Source of the DNA: an uncultured Mycoplasmatota bacterium
Lineage (GTDB): Bacteria > Bacillota_I > Bacilli_A > RF39 > UBA660
Reading direction: 5' to 3'
NCBI GenBank assembly: GCA_947572405.1
Contig: CANPBV010000040.1
Location: 1-12,820, forward strand
Length of the DNA: 12,820 nucleotides
Shown in pieces: positions 6,199 through 12,235 of the stretch (positions are counted from its first letter, which is position 1; each line of letters opens with the position of its first letter). The position numbers were made by a program, and so were the translations under genes. Below the pieces are notes generated by a model. The model saw only the letters and a program-made list of their open reading frames with translations, was not told where the DNA came from and searched no databases.

Positions 6199-6849
6199 CT
6201 ATTTTTCTACTAGTCGGAAACTCTCATCAATAAGCTGTTTTAACAGTTCCATATCTGTTTCTTTATTTAAAAGAATTGTAAACCAATATTTTTTATTCAT
6301 ATGATAAGCAGGAAATATTGTTTTGTAATCGATCAAACTTTGAACTTTATCTGGCTGATTTTTTAAATTCATAGCGTCTACAATATGGTCACCTTTTAAT
6401 CCCAGTCGTTCTATTGAAATATTCATAACAAGTCCATACCATTTATAACTTTTTTGTGTTTTCAAAGTAAAATAATCAGGAAATTCTTCCCAGGAATACT
6501 CTGGAATTGTTTTATATTTTTCTTTGACATATGATAAAATTTGTCCTTTTACATCAAAACTTTTAAAACAACTTTTTATCCATTCTTTTCTGATTTTTTC
6601 TATTTTTATTTTTAACTCTGCTAGATAAGTACCTTCAGCTTCTTTGATATAAAAAGGCAAATATTTTTCCCCAGACATCTTTTCATAAACATCGGTTTTC
6701 AATATATTATGTTCAATAGTAAATATAACATATAAATCAGAGTTCAAATCTTTTTTCCATATGTAAGAACTTTTTTCTTTCCTAAAACCGTATTCTAATA
6801 ATTTTTGAGATTCAATTTTATATTGCTTTAATAATTGTTCTTCTATCAT
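6199..6849 (-). CDS. two-part protein with C-terminal MmcQ/YjbR domain
   Basis: A 216-residue soluble protein. Residues about 98-216 match the MmcQ/YjbR family (CyaY-like fold, often called DNA-binding on structural grounds): EYSWEEFPDYFTLK, KWYGLVMNISIERLGL, then the family signature FPAYHMNKKYWFTILLN (179-195) and a final helix. Residues 1-95 form a separate mixed domain (GFRKEKSSYIWKKDLNSDLYVIFTIEH, EGTYLAELKIKIEKIRKEW), seen fused to this domain in other Firmicutes as far as I recall. The start overlaps the stop of the zinc-ribbon gene in an ATGA. GAGGGAAGAG precedes it, so it is translationally coupled. The biochemical function is unknown. It is the last gene of its operon and ends just before the MerR promoter. 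Confidence 0.8.
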   Translation of the reverse strand: MIEEQLLKQYKIESQKLLEYGFRKEKSSYIWKKDLNSDLYVIFTIEHNILKTDVYEKMSGEKYLPFYIKEAEGTYLAELKIKIEKIRKEWIKSCFKSFDVKGQILSYVKEKYKTIPEYSWEEFPDYFTLKTQKSYKWYGLVMNISIERLGLKGDHIVDAMNLKNQPDKVQSLIDYKTIFPAYHMNKKYWFTILLNKETDMELLKQLIDESFRLVEK

Positions 6850-7292
6850 TTTCTCTTCCCTCTAATAATTTCTATCCTCTGATACTTAAAAGCCAAAATC
6901 GTAAGTTTCTTTTTGCAAGTGGGGCATTTTGTATGTTTGATTCCTCTTTTGGCTGGAAGTGGTAAACGTAATATTGTTTGGCACTTATGACACTTTTTAT
7001 AAATGTGATCTTTATCTTTCCTGTTTTTAATAATAGTTTCAAATGGTTTTCTAATACTATCTTTGATCTTTAAAAATAACTGTCTCTCTTTTTTTCTTGC
7101 TTCAATATTTTTAGAAAAGGTCCTAAAAAGGATTGTAAAAATTAACAGAATTTCTAATCCAAATATCCAACCTTGCCTCCAAAATAAATTTATAATAAAA
7201 CAACACACATAAGAACCTAATAAAAAATGATTGAATTCATCTGTTCCATATCTTCCATACATAAATGTTATAATTTTATTTAAAAAATTCAT
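6846..7292 (-). CDS. membrane protein with C-terminal zinc ribbon
   Basis: A 148-residue protein. An N-terminal stretch, FMYGRYGTDEFNHFLLG, is typical of a small Firmicute family. Two adjacent hydrophobic segments follow (about residues 22-38 and 42-58), then a basic, charged linker. The C-terminal zinc ribbon has C101-x2-C104 and C123-x2-C126. The tail is strongly basic (RIEIIRGKRK). The layout predicts a cytosolic zinc ribbon held to the membrane, able to bind nucleic acid or protein. The start at 7292 has a strong ribosome site (AAAGGAGGGA). It begins 12 bases after the EamA gene stop and overlaps the next gene by 4 bases. The exact function is unknown. Confidence 0.75.
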   Translation of the reverse strand: MNFLNKIITFMYGRYGTDEFNHFLLGSYVCCFIINLFWRQGWIFGLEILLIFTILFRTFSKNIEARKKERQLFLKIKDSIRKPFETIIKNRKDKDHIYKKCHKCQTILRLPLPAKRGIKHTKCPTCKKKLTILAFKYQRIEIIRGKRK

Positions 7293-7304
7293 ATAGTCCC
7301 TCCT

Positions 7305-8162
7305 TTAAAGTTTTATTAAAATTACACCGAGCGTTAATAGCATAGCTGCTATCACCTTTTGAACAAACCTATTTTTATTTTTAAACACTAAAAATTCTAT
7401 CATTGCATTCATAATAGAAGTCAACGTGAAAATGGGTGCAACAACAGCAATGTCCCCTAACTGATAGGACCTGACGGAAGATATTAGCATTAAACTCCAT
7501 GACAAAGCCGCTATTAAAAATTGTTTTTTATGATATGTATGAAATTCCCTTTTCAAATCTCTAACTTTATATCTACCAAATAATTTAATAAAAACGGCGG
7601 GAATAGATACTGTTATAATTGTATAAAATGCCAGATTAAAATAATCTGAAATATTTACATTAATAAGCATTGCAAGTGCAAATAAAAAATTAGAAATAAA
7701 AGACATGACAAAATATTTATTAATTTTAATTTTTCCTTTTTCAAATGCCAATATGAGGTTTGCAAAAATTATAATGATTGCTCCTATAATTCTAGTAACA
7801 ACCAGCTTTTCTTTCAAAAATACGATTCCAAAGAAAATCATGAAAACAGTAGAGAGTTGTTTTAATACACTAAAGGTTGATGGTTCGAGCCCATACCTGG
7901 ATTCAATATTAAGTCTATCTGTAATCGCATATAAACCAGTAACAATAAGTAGTGTAACATAAATACTAGGATCATTTGGCACTGTAAATTTAAACAGTGG
8001 AAGAAATAAAATAGAAAAAAGGGCTGTAAAAAATTCTAATAAAATGGTTAAAGCTCCTGCATCTTTCATATTTCTATTTGCAACTTTAAAGGTGTGTGCA
8101 AACAAAACTGCTGATGCCAAGTAAATGGCTACCCATGTTTCCCATAATTCAAATAGTTTCAT
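7305..8162 (-). CDS. EamA/DMT-family membrane transporter
   Basis: A 285-residue protein with about ten hydrophobic segments arranged as two repeats, the layout of drug/metabolite transporters of the EamA type. In the first half, the helix pair around PSTFSVLKQLSTVFMIFFGIVFLKEKL is the recognisable EamA core, followed by RIIGAIIIIFANLILAF. The second half repeats it with GDIAVVAPIFTLTSIMNAMIEFLVFKNKN and VIAAMLLTLGVILIKL. The substrate cannot be told from sequence. The start is ATG at 8162, supported by AGGTGAT 5 bases upstream. An in-frame upstream ATG would translate the promoter. It is the first gene of the three-gene operon with the zinc-ribbon and YjbR proteins. Confidence 0.85.
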   Translation of the reverse strand: MKLFELWETWVAIYLASAVLFAHTFKVANRNMKDAGALTILLEFFTALFSILFLPLFKFTVPNDPSIYVTLLIVTGLYAITDRLNIESRYGLEPSTFSVLKQLSTVFMIFFGIVFLKEKLVVTRIIGAIIIIFANLILAFEKGKIKINKYFVMSFISNFLFALAMLINVNISDYFNLAFYTIITVSIPAVFIKLFGRYKVRDLKREFHTYHKKQFLIAALSWSLMLISSVRSYQLGDIAVVAPIFTLTSIMNAMIEFLVFKNKNRFVQKVIAAMLLTLGVILIKL

Positions 8163-8178
8163 CTTATCACCTATCACT

Positions 8179-8207
8179 ATTTTATAGCGAAAAGAAAAGA
8201 ATGTAAA
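8179..8207 (-). promoter_or_regulatory. promoter of the EamA operon
   Basis: Minus strand: TTTACA (8207-8202), 17-base spacer, TAAAAT (8184-8179). The match is 10 of 12 bases, with spacing ideal for the housekeeping factor, about 16 bases before the EamA start codon. Confidence 0.6.
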
Positions 8208-8257
8208 GATAACATTCTCTTTAAAATAAAGCATATACAAAAAAATTTTTTTTGCGC

Positions 8258-8746
8258 TTAATATCCTCTTACACCTTCTAGCGATTCATCATGTTCAATA
8301 TATTCACTTACTAAAATATGTCTATATTTGTCCTTTGTATCTCTAATATAAATATCTTTAATTCCTGCGTTGATAATCATTCTTTTACATAATGCACATG
8401 GATTAGAATTCTCTACATAACTTCCATCTTTATAATTTTTACCACATAAAAATAATGTTGCTCCTAACATTTTACTTCGCTCTGCACTTATGATCGCATT
8501 TTGTTCAGCATGAACACTACGACATAATTCGTATCTCTCTCCTCTTGGAACTTCTAGTTGTTCCCTTACACAGATATGCATTTCACAACAATTTTGTCTG
8601 CCTCTAGGTGCTCCTACATACCCTGTAGAAACAACTTCATCATTTTTAATAATCACAGCCCCATAATTTCTTCTAAGGCAGGTCCCTCTTTCTAAGGCCA
8701 CTTCTGCCATATCTAAATAATAATTAATTTTATCAATTCTTTTCAT
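8258..8746 (-). CDS. deoxycytidylate (dCMP) deaminase, ComEB-like
   Basis: A 162-residue zinc enzyme converting dCMP to dUMP, the precursor for thymidylate synthesis. The cytidine-deaminase fold shows LRRNYGAVIIKNDEVVSTGYVGAPRG (residues 24-49), the catalytic H79-A-E81 (SVHAEQNAI) and the zinc cysteines C117 and C120 (NPCALCKRM). GATLFLCGKNY lies between them. The cysteine-rich insert NCCEMHIC and the stretch LEVPRGERYELC are typical of dCMP deaminases rather than free cytidine deaminases. The ribosome site is modest (AAGGA, 9 bases before the ATG). A TATAAT lies at 8792-8787 without a clear -35, so it may also be read from the DUF1848 gene 48 bases upstream. Confidence 0.93.
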   Translation of the reverse strand: MKRIDKINYYLDMAEVALERGTCLRRNYGAVIIKNDEVVSTGYVGAPRGRQNCCEMHICVREQLEVPRGERYELCRSVHAEQNAIISAERSKMLGATLFLCGKNYKDGSYVENSNPCALCKRMIINAGIKDIYIRDTKDKYRHILVSEYIEHDESLEGVRGY

Positions 8747-8794
8747 TATCTCACATCCTTACTTCATATATTCATTAAAACTAAATATTATATT

Positions 8795-9682
8795 TTAATG
8801 ATATCTTCTCTTTATCACATCACTTTTTTGCAATCTTCCAATCAACATAGTGCTATTAGAATCATGCCACAGAAAGTTTTGATTTACTTTTTTTTCATCA
8901 TAATTAGCATAGCAATATTTGCAAAAATGTTTACAGGAATTATAAGCTCCGATATCAACCATTTGTACACAATTGCAGTTTCCACCTTTTCTTGCCTTCC
9001 AAGTTTTATATGTTTTTTTGGTTAGTTTAAATGCAAGCGCATGACTCAGACATTCCCCATTTATAAAGCCATATTCTATTAGATTTTTTTGTTCAAAACA
9101 GGTTTGAACTGTCATACCATATTTTTCTGCGCTTTTACTAAAAGAAATTCCAATTTCTTTGTAATCCATTTCCGTAAATGGTTTTATATTTAATATTTTG
9201 CCATTTGTTCTAACATTTTTATAATGATCTATAAAAGATACAATAATAGTTTTGACATATCCCTTTAATAAAAAGCACATATTTGTAAATGCTTTTTTGT
9301 GATATTCTAGAGTATAAATTGGACTTAGGAAAATTGGGTCATAGCGCACAACTAAATTATCGATTCCAACAATTTTTGATAATTCCTTGATTGCTTTAAT
9401 AATCATGCCTTTGGGAGGAACATTTGGTTCAATATCTTTTTTATATGGTGTCAAAGTTACATGAAACAGAATTGGCTTTTGAATTGTTGGCAAAAATTTT
9501 AAAATAGGAATTGGATTTTTAGTACAAAATAAAATTGCCTCAACATCCTCAAAATAGATTCTATTTACCATAGTTTCAGAAAACGGGTTTCTGACATCAA
9601 CAAAGCCTTCTTGATAACGTTTCATAAACCAATTGGTATAAAATGCTACAATATCTGTTCTTCCGCTTACATTCAAAATCAT
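8795..9682 (-). CDS. DUF1848 family protein, radical-SAM-like C-terminal cysteines
   Basis: A 295-residue protein matching DUF1848 across its length. The N-terminal signature is VSGRTDIVAFYTNWF (residues 5-19), with VRNPFSE and ILFCTKNPIPIL. The middle alternates strands and helices like a TIM barrel (LFHVTLTPY, LVVRYDPIFLSP, IIVSFIDHY). The C-terminal part has C236 and C238, then DIGAYNSCKHFCKYCYANY with C250-x3-C254-x2-C257. That last spacing is the radical-SAM iron-sulfur motif, but here it is at the C-terminus. The reaction is unknown. There is no good ribosome site before the ATG, and it begins 25 bases after the thioredoxin-fold gene, so it may depend on read-through translation or be weakly expressed. 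The start agrees with the family. Confidence 0.85.
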   Translation of the reverse strand: MILNVSGRTDIVAFYTNWFMKRYQEGFVDVRNPFSETMVNRIYFEDVEAILFCTKNPIPILKFLPTIQKPILFHVTLTPYKKDIEPNVPPKGMIIKAIKELSKIVGIDNLVVRYDPIFLSPIYTLEYHKKAFTNMCFLLKGYVKTIIVSFIDHYKNVRTNGKILNIKPFTEMDYKEIGISFSKSAEKYGMTVQTCFEQKNLIEYGFINGECLSHALAFKLTKKTYKTWKARKGGNCNCVQMVDIGAYNSCKHFCKYCYANYDEKKVNQNFLWHDSNSTMLIGRLQKSDVIKRRYH

Positions 9683-9707
9683 ATTATGATCTATAGAAAA
9701 AAGAAAC

Positions 9708-10430
9708 TCAATCTTTCCTGTTCGCTTTCTTTTGCTTCTTTAGTTGTAACGTGATATAATCCAATTTTTCTTCCACTCTTTTGTTTTGAACATAATTTAC
9801 AATCAAAATAATACTTGTCCCAACTGTTACAAAAACTAGACTCCATAAAATTGCAGAAGTATTGAGTTGACTTTCATTCTTTGATGTATTGTATAAATCA
9901 CCAGAGTCAGTTTCATCACTTGGATTTATATATCCCTCACTACTTGCATTTTTCATGGCTTCCTCTATAAGATTATCCTTATTTTTATTTTCATATTGGT
10001 CCATAATTGCTTTTTTAATTTGGTCATCATAGACATTTGCATATCCAGGAAAATATTTGTCTCCAATGATAATAAATGGAACTCCCTCTACCTCTACTTT
10101 TAAAGTATTAGAAAAACCATTTAGCAAGGGGGCATTTCCTTCGTCTTGCCAAACTTCATAAGATACAACTCTAAAATATTTTCCATATTCTGGTACAATA
10201 CTATTTAGAAAGGTTAAAAAGCTACGGCAATATCCACATCCTTTTCCTCGAAAAAGATATATAATCGCCTGATCTTCCGTTTCCAGATAACCAGATAGGT
10301 CATGTTCAATGCCCTCCTCTGTTAAGGCTTGCTCTAAATTTGTAGAATGATACGCATTTTCTTCAGCCTTTACTTGCCACGGAAATAATACTATCATTGT
10401 AATCATTAAAATTAAAATTTTCTTTTTCAT
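9708..10430 (-). CDS. secreted, membrane-tethered thioredoxin-fold protein
   Basis: A 240-residue extracytoplasmic protein. Residues 1-22 are a signal peptide (KKKILILMITMIVLFPWQVKA). Residues about 30-145 form a thioredoxin fold with the active site C65-G-Y-C68 (RGKGCGYCRSF) and the cis-proline P118 (VEGVPFIIIG). A polar linker follows (DETDSGDLYNTSKN). A membrane helix spans about 192-214, and the cytosolic tail is basic (KKQKKANRKD). It is probably a thiol oxidoreductase or disulfide handler at the outer face of the membrane. The C-terminal anchor in addition to a signal peptide is a less common layout. The start has GGAGTGAG upstream and a strong promoter. DUF1848 lies 25 bases downstream and probably shares the transcript. 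Confidence 0.85.
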   Translation of the reverse strand: MKKKILILMITMIVLFPWQVKAEENAYHSTNLEQALTEEGIEHDLSGYLETEDQAIIYLFRGKGCGYCRSFLTFLNSIVPEYGKYFRVVSYEVWQDEGNAPLLNGFSNTLKVEVEGVPFIIIGDKYFPGYANVYDDQIKKAIMDQYENKNKDNLIEEAMKNASSEGYINPSDETDSGDLYNTSKNESQLNTSAILWSLVFVTVGTSIILIVNYVQNKRVEEKLDYITLQLKKQKKANRKD

Positions 10431-10447
10431 AAACTCACTCCATAAAA

Positions 10448-10476
10448 ATTATAATTGTTTATTTCATGAAAGTCAA
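10448..10476 (-). promoter_or_regulatory. strong promoter of the thioredoxin-fold gene
   Basis: Minus strand: TTGACT (10476-10471), 17-base spacer, TATAAT (10453-10448). The match is 11 of 12 bases, with ideal spacing, about 17 bases before the start codon. A perfect palindrome TTTCATGAAA (10462-10471) lies in the spacer against the -35 and could be an operator. Confidence 0.8.
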
Positions 10477-10540
10477 AGGTTTTATCAAACATTCACAATT
10501 CTTTCAAAAAATCTATAAAGGAAATCAAATATAAATGAAT

Positions 10541-10960
10541 CTATCTAAATAGGTCATCCCTAATTACAATATAGCCTTCATGTGTAGTTGTAAACAATAA
10601 GGGCATATCTTTATCATCAAAAAAAGCAATATCATTTATTCCAAAATCAGTTTCTTCTACAATATCACCATTATTTGAAACCATATATTTACAGAAAGTT
10701 TTAAATTGTTTTAAATATTTAAAAATATCACTTGATGATTTGATTTTATATATTTTGCTTTTTTGACTGGATTTTGTTCCCCACCATTTGTTTTTTAACT
10801 CCAATGACATAATAAGACTTTCGAATTTCTCTATAAATTTTGTTTCTTCTTCATTGATTAAGACATACTCAATATATGTACATTTATTTTCTAGTTGTTT
10901 TATTATTTTCAAGTATTCGCTATGGCTATTTAATTTTCCTGTATAATCTAATAATTTCAT
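10541..10960 (-). CDS. unrecognised 139-residue soluble protein
   Basis: I do not recognise this family with confidence. It is soluble, with no signal peptide or membrane segment. The first half is helical and charged (HSEYLKIIKQLENKC, then INEEETKFIEKFESLI). A tryptophan pair follows in KWWGTKSSQKSKIYKI (58-73). The C-terminal third looks like small beta strands: EETDFGINDIAFFDDKDMPLLFTTTHEGYIVI. Small acidic proteins of this shape are common among immunity or stress proteins, but that is only a resemblance. GGAGGTG lies 10 bases before the ATG. It begins 27 bases after the PEBP gene, so it is probably co-transcribed. No terminator is evident after it. Confidence 0.7.
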   Translation of the reverse strand: MKLLDYTGKLNSHSEYLKIIKQLENKCTYIEYVLINEEETKFIEKFESLIMSLELKNKWWGTKSSQKSKIYKIKSSSDIFKYLKQFKTFCKYMVSNNGDIVEETDFGINDIAFFDDKDMPLLFTTTHEGYIVIRDDLFR

Positions 10961-10987
10961 AGGATTAACACCTCCCCAAAGTATGAT

Positions 10988-11437
10988 TTATCTTTTAAAG
11001 TAGCCTGTAATAGCTCCTTTTTGCAGAATATGTCCTTCCATTTTTTTTAATAATTTTCTTTTCATGCTGTTAGGAGACAATTCCAATATATGGTTTAATG
11101 AATATATGGTATATCTATAATTATGCCTTCCCCCTTTCGGAGGTTTCGCACCCCTATATTTATGAAATCCATAAGCAATTCCTTGCATAACATTTTCCTT
11201 ATTACCAACATTTTCTGGAATTATGGTTTCTGCTTTTATATTCCAAGCAATCCAATGTGTAAAATCCTTTATAGGATGACTTAAATCTTCTAAAATAACT
11301 ACCAAGCTTTCTGCTTTACTTGACAAATTTTTTATTCTAAATTCTGGAGATATATTTTTTCCATATCCAGTATATTGTATTGGAATCAAATCCCCATCTC
11401 TAAAAGTTGTTTCAATTTCTAATTTTTCATAATCCAT
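10988..11437 (-). CDS. PEBP-family (YbhB/YbcL-type) protein
   Basis: A 149-residue cytosolic protein of the phosphatidylethanolamine-binding / Raf-kinase-inhibitor-like family, of normal bacterial length. The ligand-pocket signatures are present: GKNISPEFRI (26-35), VVILEDLSHP with D51 and H54, THWIAWNI (60-67), and YRGAKPPKGGRHNYRYTIYSL (94-114). The last holds the conserved R-G and H-x-Y residues. The physiological ligand in bacteria is not settled. The ribosome site AGGAGTTAATT precedes the ATG at 11437. It leads the 139-residue gene by 27 bases. Its promoter must lie in 11438-11600, but no convincing -35/-10 pair was found. Confidence 0.92.
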   Translation of the reverse strand: MDYEKLEIETTFRDGDLIPIQYTGYGKNISPEFRIKNLSSKAESLVVILEDLSHPIKDFTHWIAWNIKAETIIPENVGNKENVMQGIAYGFHKYRGAKPPKGGRHNYRYTIYSLNHILELSPNSMKRKLLKKMEGHILQKGAITGYFKR

Positions 11438-11585
11438 AATTAACTCCTATCATCTTAAAATTGCTGTTTTATTGTTTCAAAAAATGAATATATTAAAGGA
11501 TAAAGCCAATGGTTATTTGAATCATAAGCTACAACAATATGAATATTTCTTCATTAATGGAAATACTATATAATGTAGTACATAA

Positions 11586-11597
11586 AATCCATGGATT
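11586..11597. promoter_or_regulatory. 12-base perfect palindrome, candidate operator
   Basis: AATCCATGGATT is a perfect 12-base palindrome whose last two bases are the first two of the TTGACT -35 of the adjacent plus-strand promoter. That is a typical position for an activator or repressor dimer. A second dyad, TACTA, 7 bases, TAGTA, lies at 11564-11580. Confidence 0.45.
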
Positions 11598-11624
11598 GAC
11601 TTTAAATATAATTCGTGCTACAAT
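11596..11624 (+). promoter_or_regulatory. strong extended -10 promoter of a small RNA
   Basis: TTGACT (11596-11601), 17-base spacer, TACAAT (11619-11624), with TG one base before the -10 (an extended -10 element). No protein start with a ribosome site follows on this strand. The predicted first transcribed base, about 11631, is the first base of a hairpin. Confidence 0.75.
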
Positions 11625-11630
11625 TTAATT

Positions 11631-11737
11631 ACTCAATGACCAAGGGTTATATGAGTCCTGGAGACGCAACTATTTATTAGTTGCGTTATCCGTTTGTGCT
11701 GTATTTTAAAAGTTTCTAAGAATTAAGCGTTTTTTTT
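11631..11737 (+). ncRNA. candidate structured small RNA next to the DUF3800 operon
   Basis: From the predicted start, ACTCAATGACC (11631-11641) pairs with GGTTAT and TGAGT (11645-11656) in an 11-pair hairpin with one bulged A (11651), one G-U pair and an AAG loop. After a CCTGGAG linker a second hairpin follows: ACGCAACTA (11664-11672) with TAGTTGCGT (11678-11686), 9 pairs and a TTTAT loop, possibly extended by GGA/TCC (11660-11662 with 11689-11691). The 3' end is uncertain. The only long T-run is 11730-11737, without a clear stem, and using it would make the RNA antisense to the last codons of the nuclease gene. From memory, Rfam holds several structured-RNA families named after DUF3800 because they occur beside such genes. 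I cannot say whether this is one of them. Confidence 0.6.
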
Positions 11738-12235
11738 ATATTTATTGTATTCTTTTAATACATTTTGTAGATATTTAGGTTCATCAATTAAGTATGAACT
11801 AATTATATACATATCATTTTTGTTTCTTTCAAGAATTATTATATAGCTATATAAATGATCACTATATAATAATTTAGTTCTTTTAGTATTTTTATATGGA
11901 GCAGTCCATATTTTTATTTTACTACATTCTAAATCATCACAAGTTGAACAATTCAAATAGTTTTTTATCATTGGCGCAACATGATTTATAAAATAAGCAC
12001 GTGGTTCTTTCAGTCTAATTTTCATACCTAGTGTTTTTTGAGTTTTAGTTGTTAAATGAAAGAACCCTTGCATTCTATTGTTTTCAAATGGAGTAGTAAA
12101 TACTTTAATTTTCATTCCATTAATTTTTAAATCACCATAATATATATTTTTTATAAAGTAATTGTATAATTCATTATCTGTAGTAGTTTCTGGTAACGGT
12201 CCATTTAAACCACATTTATTTTTAGTCGATATCAT
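11723..12235 (-). CDS. putative BECR-fold (PBECR-like) nuclease, toxin candidate
   Basis: A 170-residue soluble protein. The order of elements resembles phage-type barnase/EndoU/colicin E5-D/RelE-like (BECR) nucleases: an N-terminal helical part (DNELYNYFIKNIYY), GFFHLTT with H60 (56-63), a helix with RAYFINHVAPMIKNY (79-93), then strands around YIIILERNKNDMYIISSYLID (131-151). H60, R79 and residues in the last strands (S147, Y148) are candidate active-site residues. An unusual C96-x2-C99-x4-C104 cluster could bind zinc. The start is the ATG at 12235 with GGAG 8 bases upstream. An ATG at 12325 in the same frame would lie entirely within the preceding gene. It overlaps the end of the DUF3800 gene by 14 bases. 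The family call is by eye and moderate. Confidence 0.6.
   Translation of the reverse strand: MISTKNKCGLNGPLPETTTDNELYNYFIKNIYYGDLKINGMKIKVFTTPFENNRMQGFFHLTTKTQKTLGMKIRLKEPRAYFINHVAPMIKNYLNCSTCDDLECSKIKIWTAPYKNTKRTKLLYSDHLYSYIIILERNKNDMYIISSYLIDEPKYLQNVLKEYNKYKKNA

Noticed and set aside
8238..8254. A-run/T-run palindrome after the dCMP deaminase gene as a terminator
   Set aside because: The stem is only A-T pairs with no GC core and no separate loop. It may act weakly but cannot be called a terminator.
9683..9710. TTGAGT-17-CATAAT promoter before DUF1848
   Set aside because: The -10 ends at the start codon, so transcription would begin inside the gene. It is probably chance within the end of the thioredoxin-fold gene.
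11637..11681. 14-codon ORF (MTKGYMSPGDATIY) inside the small RNA
   Set aside because: No ribosome site, and its first codons lie in the stem of a strong hairpin that starts at the transcript's first base.
11631..11691. Known riboswitch class
   Set aside because: The two hairpins did not match the conserved cores I can recall for purine, SAM, preQ1, ykkC-type, fluoride or cyclic-di-nucleotide riboswitches, and no gene follows in the same direction.
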